Positions 31,725 through 38,072 of a DNA stretch of 38,072 nucleotides are shown here, piece after piece. Position 1 is the first letter of the stretch; the number at the start of each line of letters is the position of its first letter. The DNA lies in the NCBI RefSeq assembly GCF_027568515.1, contig NZ_JANKZF010000031.1, positions 1-38,072 on the forward strand, written 5' to 3'. The DNA comes from Arthrobacter sp. HY1533 (GTDB taxonomy: Bacteria; Actinomycetota; Actinomycetes; Actinomycetales; Micrococcaceae). Under the pieces are notes generated by a model, which was not told the DNA's origin, ran no database searches, and was given only the letters and a program-made list of their open reading frames with translations. A program made the position numbers and the translations under genes.

Positions 31725-32936
31725 CTAAGCCGTCAGGGCTGCGGGGATGCCGACGGCGCCCGCTGCGGCCAGGGTGTTGATGTCTCCGGCGCTGAAGCCC
31801 AGCTCGGCCAGGACTTCTTCGGTGTGCTCCCCCAGTGCAGGCGCGCCGCTGGTGCTGCGGGGGCCCGCGCTGGCAAACTGCCACGGGGCACCGACGGTTT
31901 CAATCTCCCCGAGCGGCCCGGTGGTCTTGATGAGGATGCCCGTGGCCTTGACGTCCTGGTTCTCGGCCAAGTCGCCGTAATTGCTGATGCGCCCGGCAAC
32001 CACACCGTTTTCGGTGAGCAGGGCAAGTGCCTCGCTGGTGGTGAACTTGCCGAATTCGAAGCGCAGTTCGTTCAACAGTGCGGCCTTGTTGGCCACGCGG
32101 GCGGCGTTGGAGGAAAAGCGTTCGTCCTGGACCATGTCCGTGCGGCCGATGAGTGTGCACAGGCGGGCGAAATGAGGTTCCGAGTAGGCCGAGACAATGA
32201 ACGCGCCGTCGCTGGTGGTCATGACGTCGGCGGCGGGGGCCACCGTCGGCTGGCCGTTGCCAAGCCGGCGGGGTTCCACGCCGGTGGCGAAGTAGGCGCC
32301 AAGCATGGGGGCCTGGACGTGCGTGGCGACCTCCAGCAGGGACGTCTCAATGACCTCGCCGCGCCCGGTGCGCAGGCGGTTGATGTAGGCGCCGAGCACG
32401 GCGGTGGCTGCCGCATAGGCGGTTGCCGCGTCAATGATCTGGCAACCAACTTTTTGGGGTTCGCCGTCGGGGTCGCCGGTCATGTGCATGATGCCGCTTT
32501 CAGCCTGCGCCGTGATGTCCAGTCCCGGACGGAGCCTGGACGGCCCCGTGGCGCCCCACGCGGTGATGCTGGCGTAGACAAGGTGGGGGTGTTCCTCCAG
32601 CACGTCGGCGCCGCCGAGCCCGAACGTCTCCATGACGCCGGGCCGGAGGTTTTGGATGACGATGTCGGCGCGCGCCACGAGTTCCTTGGCCACGCGCAGC
32701 CCTTCCGGGTTCTTCAGGTCCAGGGCAATGCTGCGCTTGCCGCGGTTGAAGGCGTTTACCATGGCCTGGCCGTGGACGCCGATGGAGCGGGCCGAGTCGC
32801 CGGTCCTGGCCTCAACCTTGATGACGTCGGCGCCGAGATCGGCCAACAGCTGGGTTGCGGCCGGGGCGGCAATGAACTGCCCGAAGTCAACAACACGTAC
32901 GCCGTCCAGCGGCAGGGGAGTCACTGGCGTGCTCAT
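31725..32936 (-). CDS. Family III CoA-transferase (CaiB/BaiF type)
   Basis: 403 residues. Family hallmarks are PLDGVRVVDFGQFIAAPAATQLLADLGADVIKVE at the start, NRGKRSIALDLKNPEG, and the catalytic aspartate D169 (VGCQIIDAATA), matching the Asp that forms the acyl anhydride in formyl-CoA transferase. It moves CoA from a donor acyl-CoA (often succinyl-CoA) to the incoming acid, so activation needs no ATP. Its ATG overlaps the permease stop by four bases (ATGA), tying activation to uptake. The acid is not identifiable. Confidence 0.95.
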   Translation of the reverse strand: MSTPVTPLPLDGVRVVDFGQFIAAPAATQLLADLGADVIKVEARTGDSARSIGVHGQAMVNAFNRGKRSIALDLKNPEGLRVAKELVARADIVIQNLRPGVMETFGLGGADVLEEHPHLVYASITAWGATGPSRLRPGLDITAQAESGIMHMTGDPDGEPQKVGCQIIDAATAYAAATAVLGAYINRLRTGRGEVIETSLLEVATHVQAPMLGAYFATGVEPRRLGNGQPTVAPAADVMTTSDGAFIVSAYSEPHFARLCTLIGRTDMVQDERFSSNAARVANKAALLNELRFEFGKFTTSEALALLTENGVVAGRISNYGDLAENQDVKATGILIKTTGPLGEIETVGAPWQFASAGPRSTSGAPALGEHTEEVLAELGFSAGDINTLAAAGAVGIPAALTA

Positions 32937-34336
32937 GAGGCCGCCTCCATTTCGTTTTCTGCGTTTTTGTCCGCCCAGGCCCGCAGCTTGAGCAGGTCCT
33001 TGTCCGGGCGGATGAAGAAGGTGGCCACCACGGCACCGGCCACCATCATGATGCCCACCATGGCGAAGCCCTTTTCGTAGCCTTCGACGGCGGTGGCGCC
33101 GGCGGTGATGGTCCAGCCCAGGAACAGCGGGGAGAGAATGCCGGCCAGGCTGGAGATGGCCACGATGCCACCCATGATGCCGCCGCGCTTCTTGCTGTGG
33201 ACGAGGTCGCCGAGGGCGGTGAACCCCACGCCGATCGAGGCGGTGTTGAGCGAGAAGGCAAGGATCACCAGGACCATTTGGAAGACTCCCTGCGGAACCA
33301 CAGTGAAGCCCCACATCGACAGGCCTGCCCCGGCAACCAGCGCGCCGGCTAGGTACCCGCGGGAAACCTGCCGCGAGAAGCCCCGCTTGTAGAGCCAGTT
33401 GGAGAAGAATCCTGCCGCAATGGAGAACACCGCTGCGGTGGCGAAGGGGAGGGCAACGAGGCGTCCCACCGCGAGGGTGTCGTAGCCAAGCCCGTCCGCC
33501 AGGTACACGGGGAGCCAGGCAACCTTGAGGCTGGTTGACCAGTAGCTGAAGAAGTTCAGTGCCGCGATGCCAATGATGGTGGCTGTGCCCAGCAGCACCC
33601 GGTAGGGCACGTTGGCCGGCTCGTCGTCCTTGGCCTTCGCGGCCTTGGCAGCCTTGGCTGCAGCTGCGGCACCGGCACCGCCCTTCCGGTCAACCTTGGA
33701 GGACCCCCCAAAGATGAGCCACAGCACGGCCCAGACCAGGCCGGCGGCGGCAATGACGCCAAAAGCCGTGTGCCAGTCCCACTGCACAATGATCCAGGTC
33801 AGGATGGGCGCCATGACCAGGGGTCCAAGCGATGAACCTGCCGTGACCACACCCGAGGCCAGGGCCCGCTTCTCGGCGGGGAACAGGGACTGGGCGGAGT
33901 GGTTGGCCAGTGCATAGGCCGGACCCACAGCGAATCCCAAGACGACACGGCAGATCAGCAGGGCGCTGAAGCCGATGGTGCCCAGCAGCGGGACCATGGT
34001 GGCAACCCAGACAAGCATCAGGATGGCCAGGTACCAGCGGAGGTTGATCCGGCTGGACAGGGCTCCCAGGCTCAGGGCACCGATCGCGAAAAGCCAGTAG
34101 AAGCCGCTCTGCACCACACCGTACTGTGCGGCCGTCAAGCCAAGGTCCACCTTGATGTCCGAACCGGCCAGCCCCAGCACTGCCTTGTCCGCATAGTTGA
34201 TGAACAGGAACAGCGCCAGCAGGATGGTGATGGACCATGCCCTAAACGGCGTCATCTTGCCCTGGGGGCGTGTCCCCGCAGGCTGCTCAACGTCAACCGC
34301 TTCGACGGAGCTGAGCACTTCCGGTTGCTTTGTCAT
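32933..34336 (-). CDS. MFS permease, anion:cation symporter (ACS) type
   Basis: 467 residues, ATG with AAGGAC. Twelve membrane segments; FLFINYADKAVLGLAGSDIKVDLGLTAAQYG near the start and LICRVVLGFAVGPAYALANH are typical of ACS/organic-acid symporters (sugar acids, aromatic acids, phthalate, 4-hydroxyphenylacetate). The central loop is unusual: an Ala/Lys-rich low-complexity stretch (KAAKAAKAKDDE) at about 228-250. As first gene of the operon, overlapping the CoA-transferase by 4 bp, it most likely imports the acid that is then degraded. Confidence 0.9.
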   Translation of the reverse strand: MTKQPEVLSSVEAVDVEQPAGTRPQGKMTPFRAWSITILLALFLFINYADKAVLGLAGSDIKVDLGLTAAQYGVVQSGFYWLFAIGALSLGALSSRINLRWYLAILMLVWVATMVPLLGTIGFSALLICRVVLGFAVGPAYALANHSAQSLFPAEKRALASGVVTAGSSLGPLVMAPILTWIIVQWDWHTAFGVIAAAGLVWAVLWLIFGGSSKVDRKGGAGAAAAAKAAKAAKAKDDEPANVPYRVLLGTATIIGIAALNFFSYWSTSLKVAWLPVYLADGLGYDTLAVGRLVALPFATAAVFSIAAGFFSNWLYKRGFSRQVSRGYLAGALVAGAGLSMWGFTVVPQGVFQMVLVILAFSLNTASIGVGFTALGDLVHSKKRGGIMGGIVAISSLAGILSPLFLGWTITAGATAVEGYEKGFAMVGIMMVAGAVVATFFIRPDKDLLKLRAWADKNAENEMEAAS

Positions 34337-34485
34337 GTGGGTCCTTGCTGGTCAAGTGCAACGCTGCACTGCTCTGCATTGTGGATTGTGGGATGGGATG
34401 TGAAGCACGTCTCATCTGAATCCATCTAAAGGCACAGCAACCGTTCGCGTCCAATACAAATAGGCGCACACTTTGACCGCAAAAA

Positions 34486-34500
34486 ACTATCGATCCTAGT
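34486..34500 (-). promoter_or_regulatory. Candidate operator upstream of the catabolic operon
   Basis: ACTA (34486-34489), 7 bp, TAGT (34497-34500) with ATCGAT inside lies about 150 bp before the permease start and may be a LysR site. The arms are short, so this is tentative. Confidence 0.3.
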
Positions 34501-34516
34501 GGGAGGCGTCACCAGT

Positions 34517-34531
34517 CCCCCGTAACGGGGG
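34517..34531. terminator. Short GC hairpin after the LysR gene
   Basis: CCCCCG (34517-34522), TAA, CGGGGG (34526-34531) lies about 25 bp past the LysR stop. No T tract follows on the minus strand, so it may be a weak terminator or just a dyad. Confidence 0.35.
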
Positions 34532-34554
34532 TTACTTTGCCGCGGGCGGGCGCT

Positions 34555-35571
34555 TCACATTCCCGCCGACGGGCCAGGCTGCCCGATCCGGGTTGTGCGC
34601 GGCACGGCACGGTGGTCCCACACATCCAGTGCGGCGGCAGCGCGCTCGATGAGCGGCCGCCCGTCACCTTCCACGGCCTCCACGGCACGCACCCAGTTCT
34701 CCAGCGAGGCCTGTGCGGCGGCAAGGAACTCCTGGGAGACGGCGGTGAGCTCACCGGGTCGTTGAATTGCATAGATTTTTGTGGACGGGTGGGGGTCAAG
34801 TTCGCGGACCACGCCGCCGCGCTGCCAAAAGTTCACAGCAACGCGCAGCGGAACTATGCCCACCGCGCATCCGGAAAGCACCAGCGGCAAGATGGCCTCT
34901 CGTTGGCGGATCTCAACGGCAATGCGTGGTTGCACGCCGTTCTCACGCAGGATCTGCTCAAAATATTCGCGGGTGCCGGTCCCCTTCTGGGCCAATACGA
35001 ACGATTCATCCCGCAGGGCCGAGATGGGCACGGGATTTGGCCACCTCTCCTCGCTGCCGGGCGGGCAAATCAGCACAAAGGTTTGCTCAACCAGTTCGGT
35101 GCTTTCAAGTCCGCCGGCGGCGGGGGCCGAGACAAATCCCAGCTCGCAGGCTCCGGTGCGGACAAGTTCCGCCACGGCGGCCGGGTTGTCGCCTTCCTCG
35201 ACACGGCAATGGACGCCCGGGTGCCGCGTGAGGAACTGTGCCAGCCAGGTGGAGACGGGGTCGATTGCGAGATCCGACAGTGCGGCGATGTCAATCGCAC
35301 CTGCCCGCAGGGAAGCAATTTCGGTCACCGCCCGCTCGGCGTTGTCCACTTCCCGCAGAACCGACCTCGCCGGGCCCACAAGCCCCTCCCCGGCCGGCGC
35401 CAGGACAATCCCGCGGCCAATCCGGTGGAACAACTCGGTGCCAAGGTCCTTCTCCAGTGCGCGGATGGTCTGGGACAGCGACGACTGGGCAATATTGAGG
35501 GCCTCGGCCGCACGGTGGACGCCGCCATGGTCGACTATGGCCAGAAAGTACCGCAGCTGCCTCAGGTTCAT
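34555..35571 (-). CDS. LysR-family regulator, likely of the catabolic operon
   Basis: 338 residues from ATG 35571 (MNLRQLRYFLAIVDHGGVHR, the usual LysR opening); an ATG at 35583 would add four. The helix-turn-helix AAEALNIAQSSLSQTIRALEKDLG is clear. The effector domain begins about residue 90. The C-terminus is extended by some 45 residues (ENWVRAVEAVEGDGRPLIERA and beyond), longer than the roughly 300 usual for LysR. It lies on the same strand as, and 218 bp upstream of, the permease-led operon, and 36 bp after the ABC exporter, so either neighbour could be its target; the catabolic operon is more plausible. Confidence 0.92.
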   Translation of the reverse strand: MNLRQLRYFLAIVDHGGVHRAAEALNIAQSSLSQTIRALEKDLGTELFHRIGRGIVLAPAGEGLVGPARSVLREVDNAERAVTEIASLRAGAIDIAALSDLAIDPVSTWLAQFLTRHPGVHCRVEEGDNPAAVAELVRTGACELGFVSAPAAGGLESTELVEQTFVLICPPGSEERWPNPVPISALRDESFVLAQKGTGTREYFEQILRENGVQPRIAVEIRQREAILPLVLSGCAVGIVPLRVAVNFWQRGGVVRELDPHPSTKIYAIQRPGELTAVSQEFLAAAQASLENWVRAVEAVEGDGRPLIERAAAALDVWDHRAVPRTTRIGQPGPSAGM

Positions 35572-35607
35572 GCCTAACATCATGGCATGCAGACGGCTGC
35601 CGCCTGC

Positions 35608-37485
35608 CTACACGGCCGGTTCCAGCTCCGGGCTGCTGCGCTCGGCTTCGCGGGCGGCCCGCAACGCCGCATAGGCGCCGCCGGCATCACGCAGTTGGGC
35701 CGGCGTCCCCACCTCGGCCAGTTCGCCGCCGGCAAGCACGGCCAATTGGTCTGCGTCCTCCACAGTGGTGAGCCGGTGGGCGATGGTCAGCGTGGTCCGG
35801 CCAACGGCCAGGTGGTCCAGGGCCAGCTGCACGGCTGCCTCGGTGGTGTTGTCCAGGGCCGAAGTGGCCTCATCGAGCACCAGCACGCGGGGATTGCGCA
35901 GAATGGTGCGGGCAATGGCCAGGCGTTGCTGCTCGCCGCCGGAGAAGCGGTGCCCGCGGGCGCCCACCATGGTGTCCAGTGCGTCGGGGAGTCCGGCCAC
36001 AAGGTCTGCGATTTGTGCAGAAGCCAGGGCCTTCCAGAGGGTCGCATCGTCGGCATCGGGGGCGGCCAGCAGCAGGTTTTCGCGGATGGAGGCGTGCGTC
36101 AGGTAGCTTTCCTGCGACACGACTCCCACAATTCGGGCAAGCACCTCCGGGGCAATGTCCCGGACGTCGACGTCGTCAATGGTGACCCGACCGGCCGTGA
36201 CATCGTGCAGTCGCGGCAACAGCGCGCCCAGTGTTGACTTGCCGGAGCCGGTAGGGCCCACCACGGCGGTCGTGGTGCCGGCCGGAAGCGCAAGGTTGAT
36301 TCCGCGCAGGACTTCGGTGCCGCCGTCGTACGCAAAGTGCACGTTCTCAAAGCGGACCTCGCCCCGGACCGTTGCGGGATCCAATGCCACGGGATGGGCC
36401 GGGGCGGTGATGTCCGGGGCCATGTCCAGGTATTCAAAGATGCGGGAGAACAGCGCCATGGCCGTGACCCACTGGACGCCCAGGTTCAGCAGGCCCATGA
36501 TGGGGCGGAAAATGGTGGATTGCAGCGCCGTGAAGGCGACGATTGTGCCGATGCTCAGCGTGGTTCCGGGCAGGCCGCCGGCAAAGTAGATCACGGCGGG
36601 AATGGCGGAGAAGATGATGCTCATGCTGGCCATCCGCCAGCGTCCGGCCAGCTGTGAGCGCAGTTCCAGGCCGATCAGGCGCTCGGAACTGGCGGTGTAG
36701 CGGGCGGCGTCGCGGTCCGTGGTGCCGAGCGTTTTGGCCAGTCTCACGCCGGAGATGCTCAAGCCCTCCTCCACGTACGTGTTCATGGTGGCGAGCTCGG
36801 CCTGCATGGTTGAGGTGATGTCGCGGCGCAGCAGGGCCACGCGGCGGGAGAACCAGACGGCCGGCGGAATGACGATCAGCGAGAGCAGCGACAGTTGCGG
36901 CGAGAGGACAATCATGGCCGCGGCGGTGGCGACGGCGGTGGTCACGTTCGAGGCAATGCCGGTGGCCGTGGACGTGATGACCGACTGCATGCCGGAGATG
37001 TCGTTGTTCAGGCGCGACTGCACCTCGCCGCTGCGGGTCCGGGTGAAGAACGCGAGCGACTGTTTTTGCAGGTGCGTGAACAGCCGGGTGCGCAGCGTGT
37101 GCATGATTTTCTGGCCCATGCCGGTGGTCATCCAGGTCTGGATCACGCCGATGAAGGCGGTTGCGGCCGCCACGGCAATCATGGCGCCGGCCAGCAGGGC
37201 CAGCAGCCGCAGGTCCTTGTGCGGCAGCGCGTTGTCAATGATGCCGCGGATCAGGAAGGGCTGCGCGAGCCCCACAATGCTGGAAACACTGATGAGAAGC
37301 ACGACGACGGCGATGGTCGCCTTGTGGGGTGCGAACAGGGCCGCGATGCGTTTCAGGCCCACGGGGTGCAGCTTGAGCTGCTTTTTGTCGGCCGGGTTGA
37401 TGCGGCCGGGGCCGCGGTTGTTGAAGTTTGCGGGGCCGGTGTCGTCACGGCTGCTGGGTTTTTGTGTGCGGATGCTCTCCGTCAT
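35608..37485 (-). CDS. ABC exporter, fused permease and ATPase (multidrug type)
   Basis: 625 residues, ATG with a strong GGAGGTG. A six-span ABC_membrane domain (about 60-350) is followed by an ATPase: Walker A GPTGSGKST (about 409-417), signature FSGGEQQRLA (about 511-520), Walker B VLVLDEATSALD (about 530-541) and switch IAHRLTT. The half-transporter works as a homodimer to export lipophilic compounds. The N-terminal 45 residues are charged and Asn/Lys-rich. It is divergent from a MarR regulator, the classic arrangement for an inducible drug efflux pump. Confidence 0.95.
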   Translation of the reverse strand: MTESIRTQKPSSRDDTGPANFNNRGPGRINPADKKQLKLHPVGLKRIAALFAPHKATIAVVVLLISVSSIVGLAQPFLIRGIIDNALPHKDLRLLALLAGAMIAVAAATAFIGVIQTWMTTGMGQKIMHTLRTRLFTHLQKQSLAFFTRTRSGEVQSRLNNDISGMQSVITSTATGIASNVTTAVATAAAMIVLSPQLSLLSLIVIPPAVWFSRRVALLRRDITSTMQAELATMNTYVEEGLSISGVRLAKTLGTTDRDAARYTASSERLIGLELRSQLAGRWRMASMSIIFSAIPAVIYFAGGLPGTTLSIGTIVAFTALQSTIFRPIMGLLNLGVQWVTAMALFSRIFEYLDMAPDITAPAHPVALDPATVRGEVRFENVHFAYDGGTEVLRGINLALPAGTTTAVVGPTGSGKSTLGALLPRLHDVTAGRVTIDDVDVRDIAPEVLARIVGVVSQESYLTHASIRENLLLAAPDADDATLWKALASAQIADLVAGLPDALDTMVGARGHRFSGGEQQRLAIARTILRNPRVLVLDEATSALDNTTEAAVQLALDHLAVGRTTLTIAHRLTTVEDADQLAVLAGGELAEVGTPAQLRDAGGAYAALRAAREAERSSPELEPAV

Positions 37486-37537
37486 GGGTACACCTCCAAG
37501 GGGTGTGCTGGGTGCGGGACTCGCATCAACTAATACA

Positions 37538-37548
37538 GAGGTTACCTC
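37538..37548. promoter_or_regulatory. Candidate MarR operator
   Basis: GAGGTTACCTC (37538-37548) is a perfect 5+1+5 palindrome between the divergent ABC and MarR genes, close to a TTGACC (37563-37568, minus strand) that could be the -35 box of the ABC promoter. Confidence 0.45.
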
Positions 37549-37573
37549 ACTATGTGGTTGCAGGTCAAATTGC

Positions 37574-37579
37574 TATGCT
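37574..37579 (+). promoter_or_regulatory. -10 box of the leaderless marR-type gene
   Basis: TATGCT ends exactly 6 nt before ATG 37586; no ribosome site is present. Confidence 0.55.
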
Positions 37580-37585
37580 TGGTGC

Positions 37586-38062
37586 ATGGCCCCGCACAAT
37601 GAACCTGCCGACCTCGGCGAGCTTTTCCACGCAGCCTTCCGCGGGCTGCGCCGCACCTGGTCCGAACAGCTGTCGCCCTGGGGGCTGACCCCGCACCAGT
37701 GGCGTGGGCTGCTGATGGTGATGCGCCGCCGGCCGGATTCCCCGCGGGCTGGCGCCGGGGCTGCTGCGGGCCCGGACTGTGGCGACGGCGATGTGCGGCT
37801 CAAGGACTTGGCGGAGCGGCTGCGCATCGCACCCCGCTCGGCCACCGAGGTGGTGGACCAGCTGGAGGCCAAGGGGCTGGTGCGCCGCGAGGCCGACCCC
37901 AGTGACCGCCGGGCAACACTGATCGTGGCCACGGATGCAGGGCAGCAACTCTTTGCCGATGTCCAACAGGAGCGTCGCGGCAAGTCCAATGAGTACTTTG
38001 CCCGCCTGAACGCCGAGGACCGCGCGGAGCTGGCAAGGATCCTGGGCCAGCTCCACGACTGA
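37586..38062 (+). CDS. MarR-family transcriptional regulator
   Basis: 158 residues. A winged helix-turn-helix runs from about residue 70 (VRLKDLAERLRIAPRSATEVVDQLEAKGLVRREADPSDRRA), with the DxRD-like wing PSDRRA that is the family signature. An Ala/Gly-rich insert (SPRAGAGAAAGPDCGDGD, about 52-69) between helix 2 and the recognition region is not usual. It probably represses the divergent ABC exporter through the palindrome in the 100-bp spacer. The gene ends 10 bp before the window does and appears complete. Confidence 0.93.
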   Translation: MAPHNEPADLGELFHAAFRGLRRTWSEQLSPWGLTPHQWRGLLMVMRRRPDSPRAGAGAAAGPDCGDGDVRLKDLAERLRIAPRSATEVVDQLEAKGLVRREADPSDRRATLIVATDAGQQLFADVQQERRGKSNEYFARLNAEDRAELARILGQLHD

Positions 38063-38072
38063 CACCAGCCCC

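Noticed and set aside
24866-32936. Carnitine/crotonobetaine (cai-fix) pathway
   Set aside because: CoA-transferase, dehydrogenase, crotonase and ETF are shared, but a thiolase and an SDR dehydrogenase are included and no CaiC/CaiT-like gene is present, which fits degradation by beta-oxidation instead.
1-38072. CRISPR array, prophage or restriction-modification system
   Set aside because: No regularly spaced repeats, phage structural genes or methyltransferase/endonuclease pair were seen; vsr stands alone.

Overview
The window is GC-rich, tightly packed bacterial DNA. Protein families and gene style (leaderless starts, a bifunctional-type dCTP deaminase, zinc-independent ribosomal paralogues, a CopD-CtaG fusion, an ETF/acyl-CoA catabolic operon) point to a high-GC actinobacterium, most likely Micrococcaceae (Arthrobacter-like). 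The genus is an inference from gene content and style, not a search result. About 36 protein genes, one tRNA and one insertion sequence can be supported. Many convergent genes are separated by fewer than 10 bp. The only gap above 300 bp is 21844-22596.

Layout. 1-2900: dcd, divergent from a two-gene CPA2 cation/proton antiporter module (TrkA-C regulator plus membrane subunit) and a small SHOCT protein. 2976-4444: a tRNA-Gly(CCC) whose 3' end was duplicated (16 bp) by an intact IS481-family element; the hairpin that followed the tRNA now lies beyond the IS. 4513-9715: an AlaDH/PNT-family dehydrogenase, a membrane fatty-acid desaturase, an orphan Vsr mismatch endonuclease, and an MFS exporter divergent from a LysR regulator with a palindromic operator between them. 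9764-15056: panD, an AEC permease, a HerA-like ATPase (DUF853), a membrane-anchored unknown protein, and an SRPBCC protein divergent from a TetR regulator. 15062-19242: a thioredoxin-NHL protein translationally coupled to a CopD-CtaG copper/cytochrome-oxidase assembly fusion. 19352-23370: HU, a secreted GH18 endoglycosidase, the zinc-independent rpmB-rpmG-rpsN operon, and an SGNH hydrolase. 23453-24864: an MFS transporter preceded by a leaderless 9-residue mini-ORF.

24866-34336 is the most system-like part. Nine minus-strand genes form one probable operon: an ACS-family permease, a family III CoA-transferase, an acyl-CoA dehydrogenase, an SDR dehydrogenase, a thiolase, etfB, etfA, a multi-histidine membrane cytochrome b and a crotonase. 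Together they supply uptake, CoA activation, all four beta-oxidation steps, and an electron path from flavin through ETF. The membrane cytochrome b could be the quinone-side outlet. A LysR gene lies just upstream on the same strand. 35608-38062 holds a multidrug-type ABC exporter divergent from a MarR regulator.

A recurring signal is a TANNNT box placed exactly 6 nt before the start codon at six starts (6947, 10302, 11248, 14406, 23453, 37586), consistent with leaderless transcription. I used it to choose starts.
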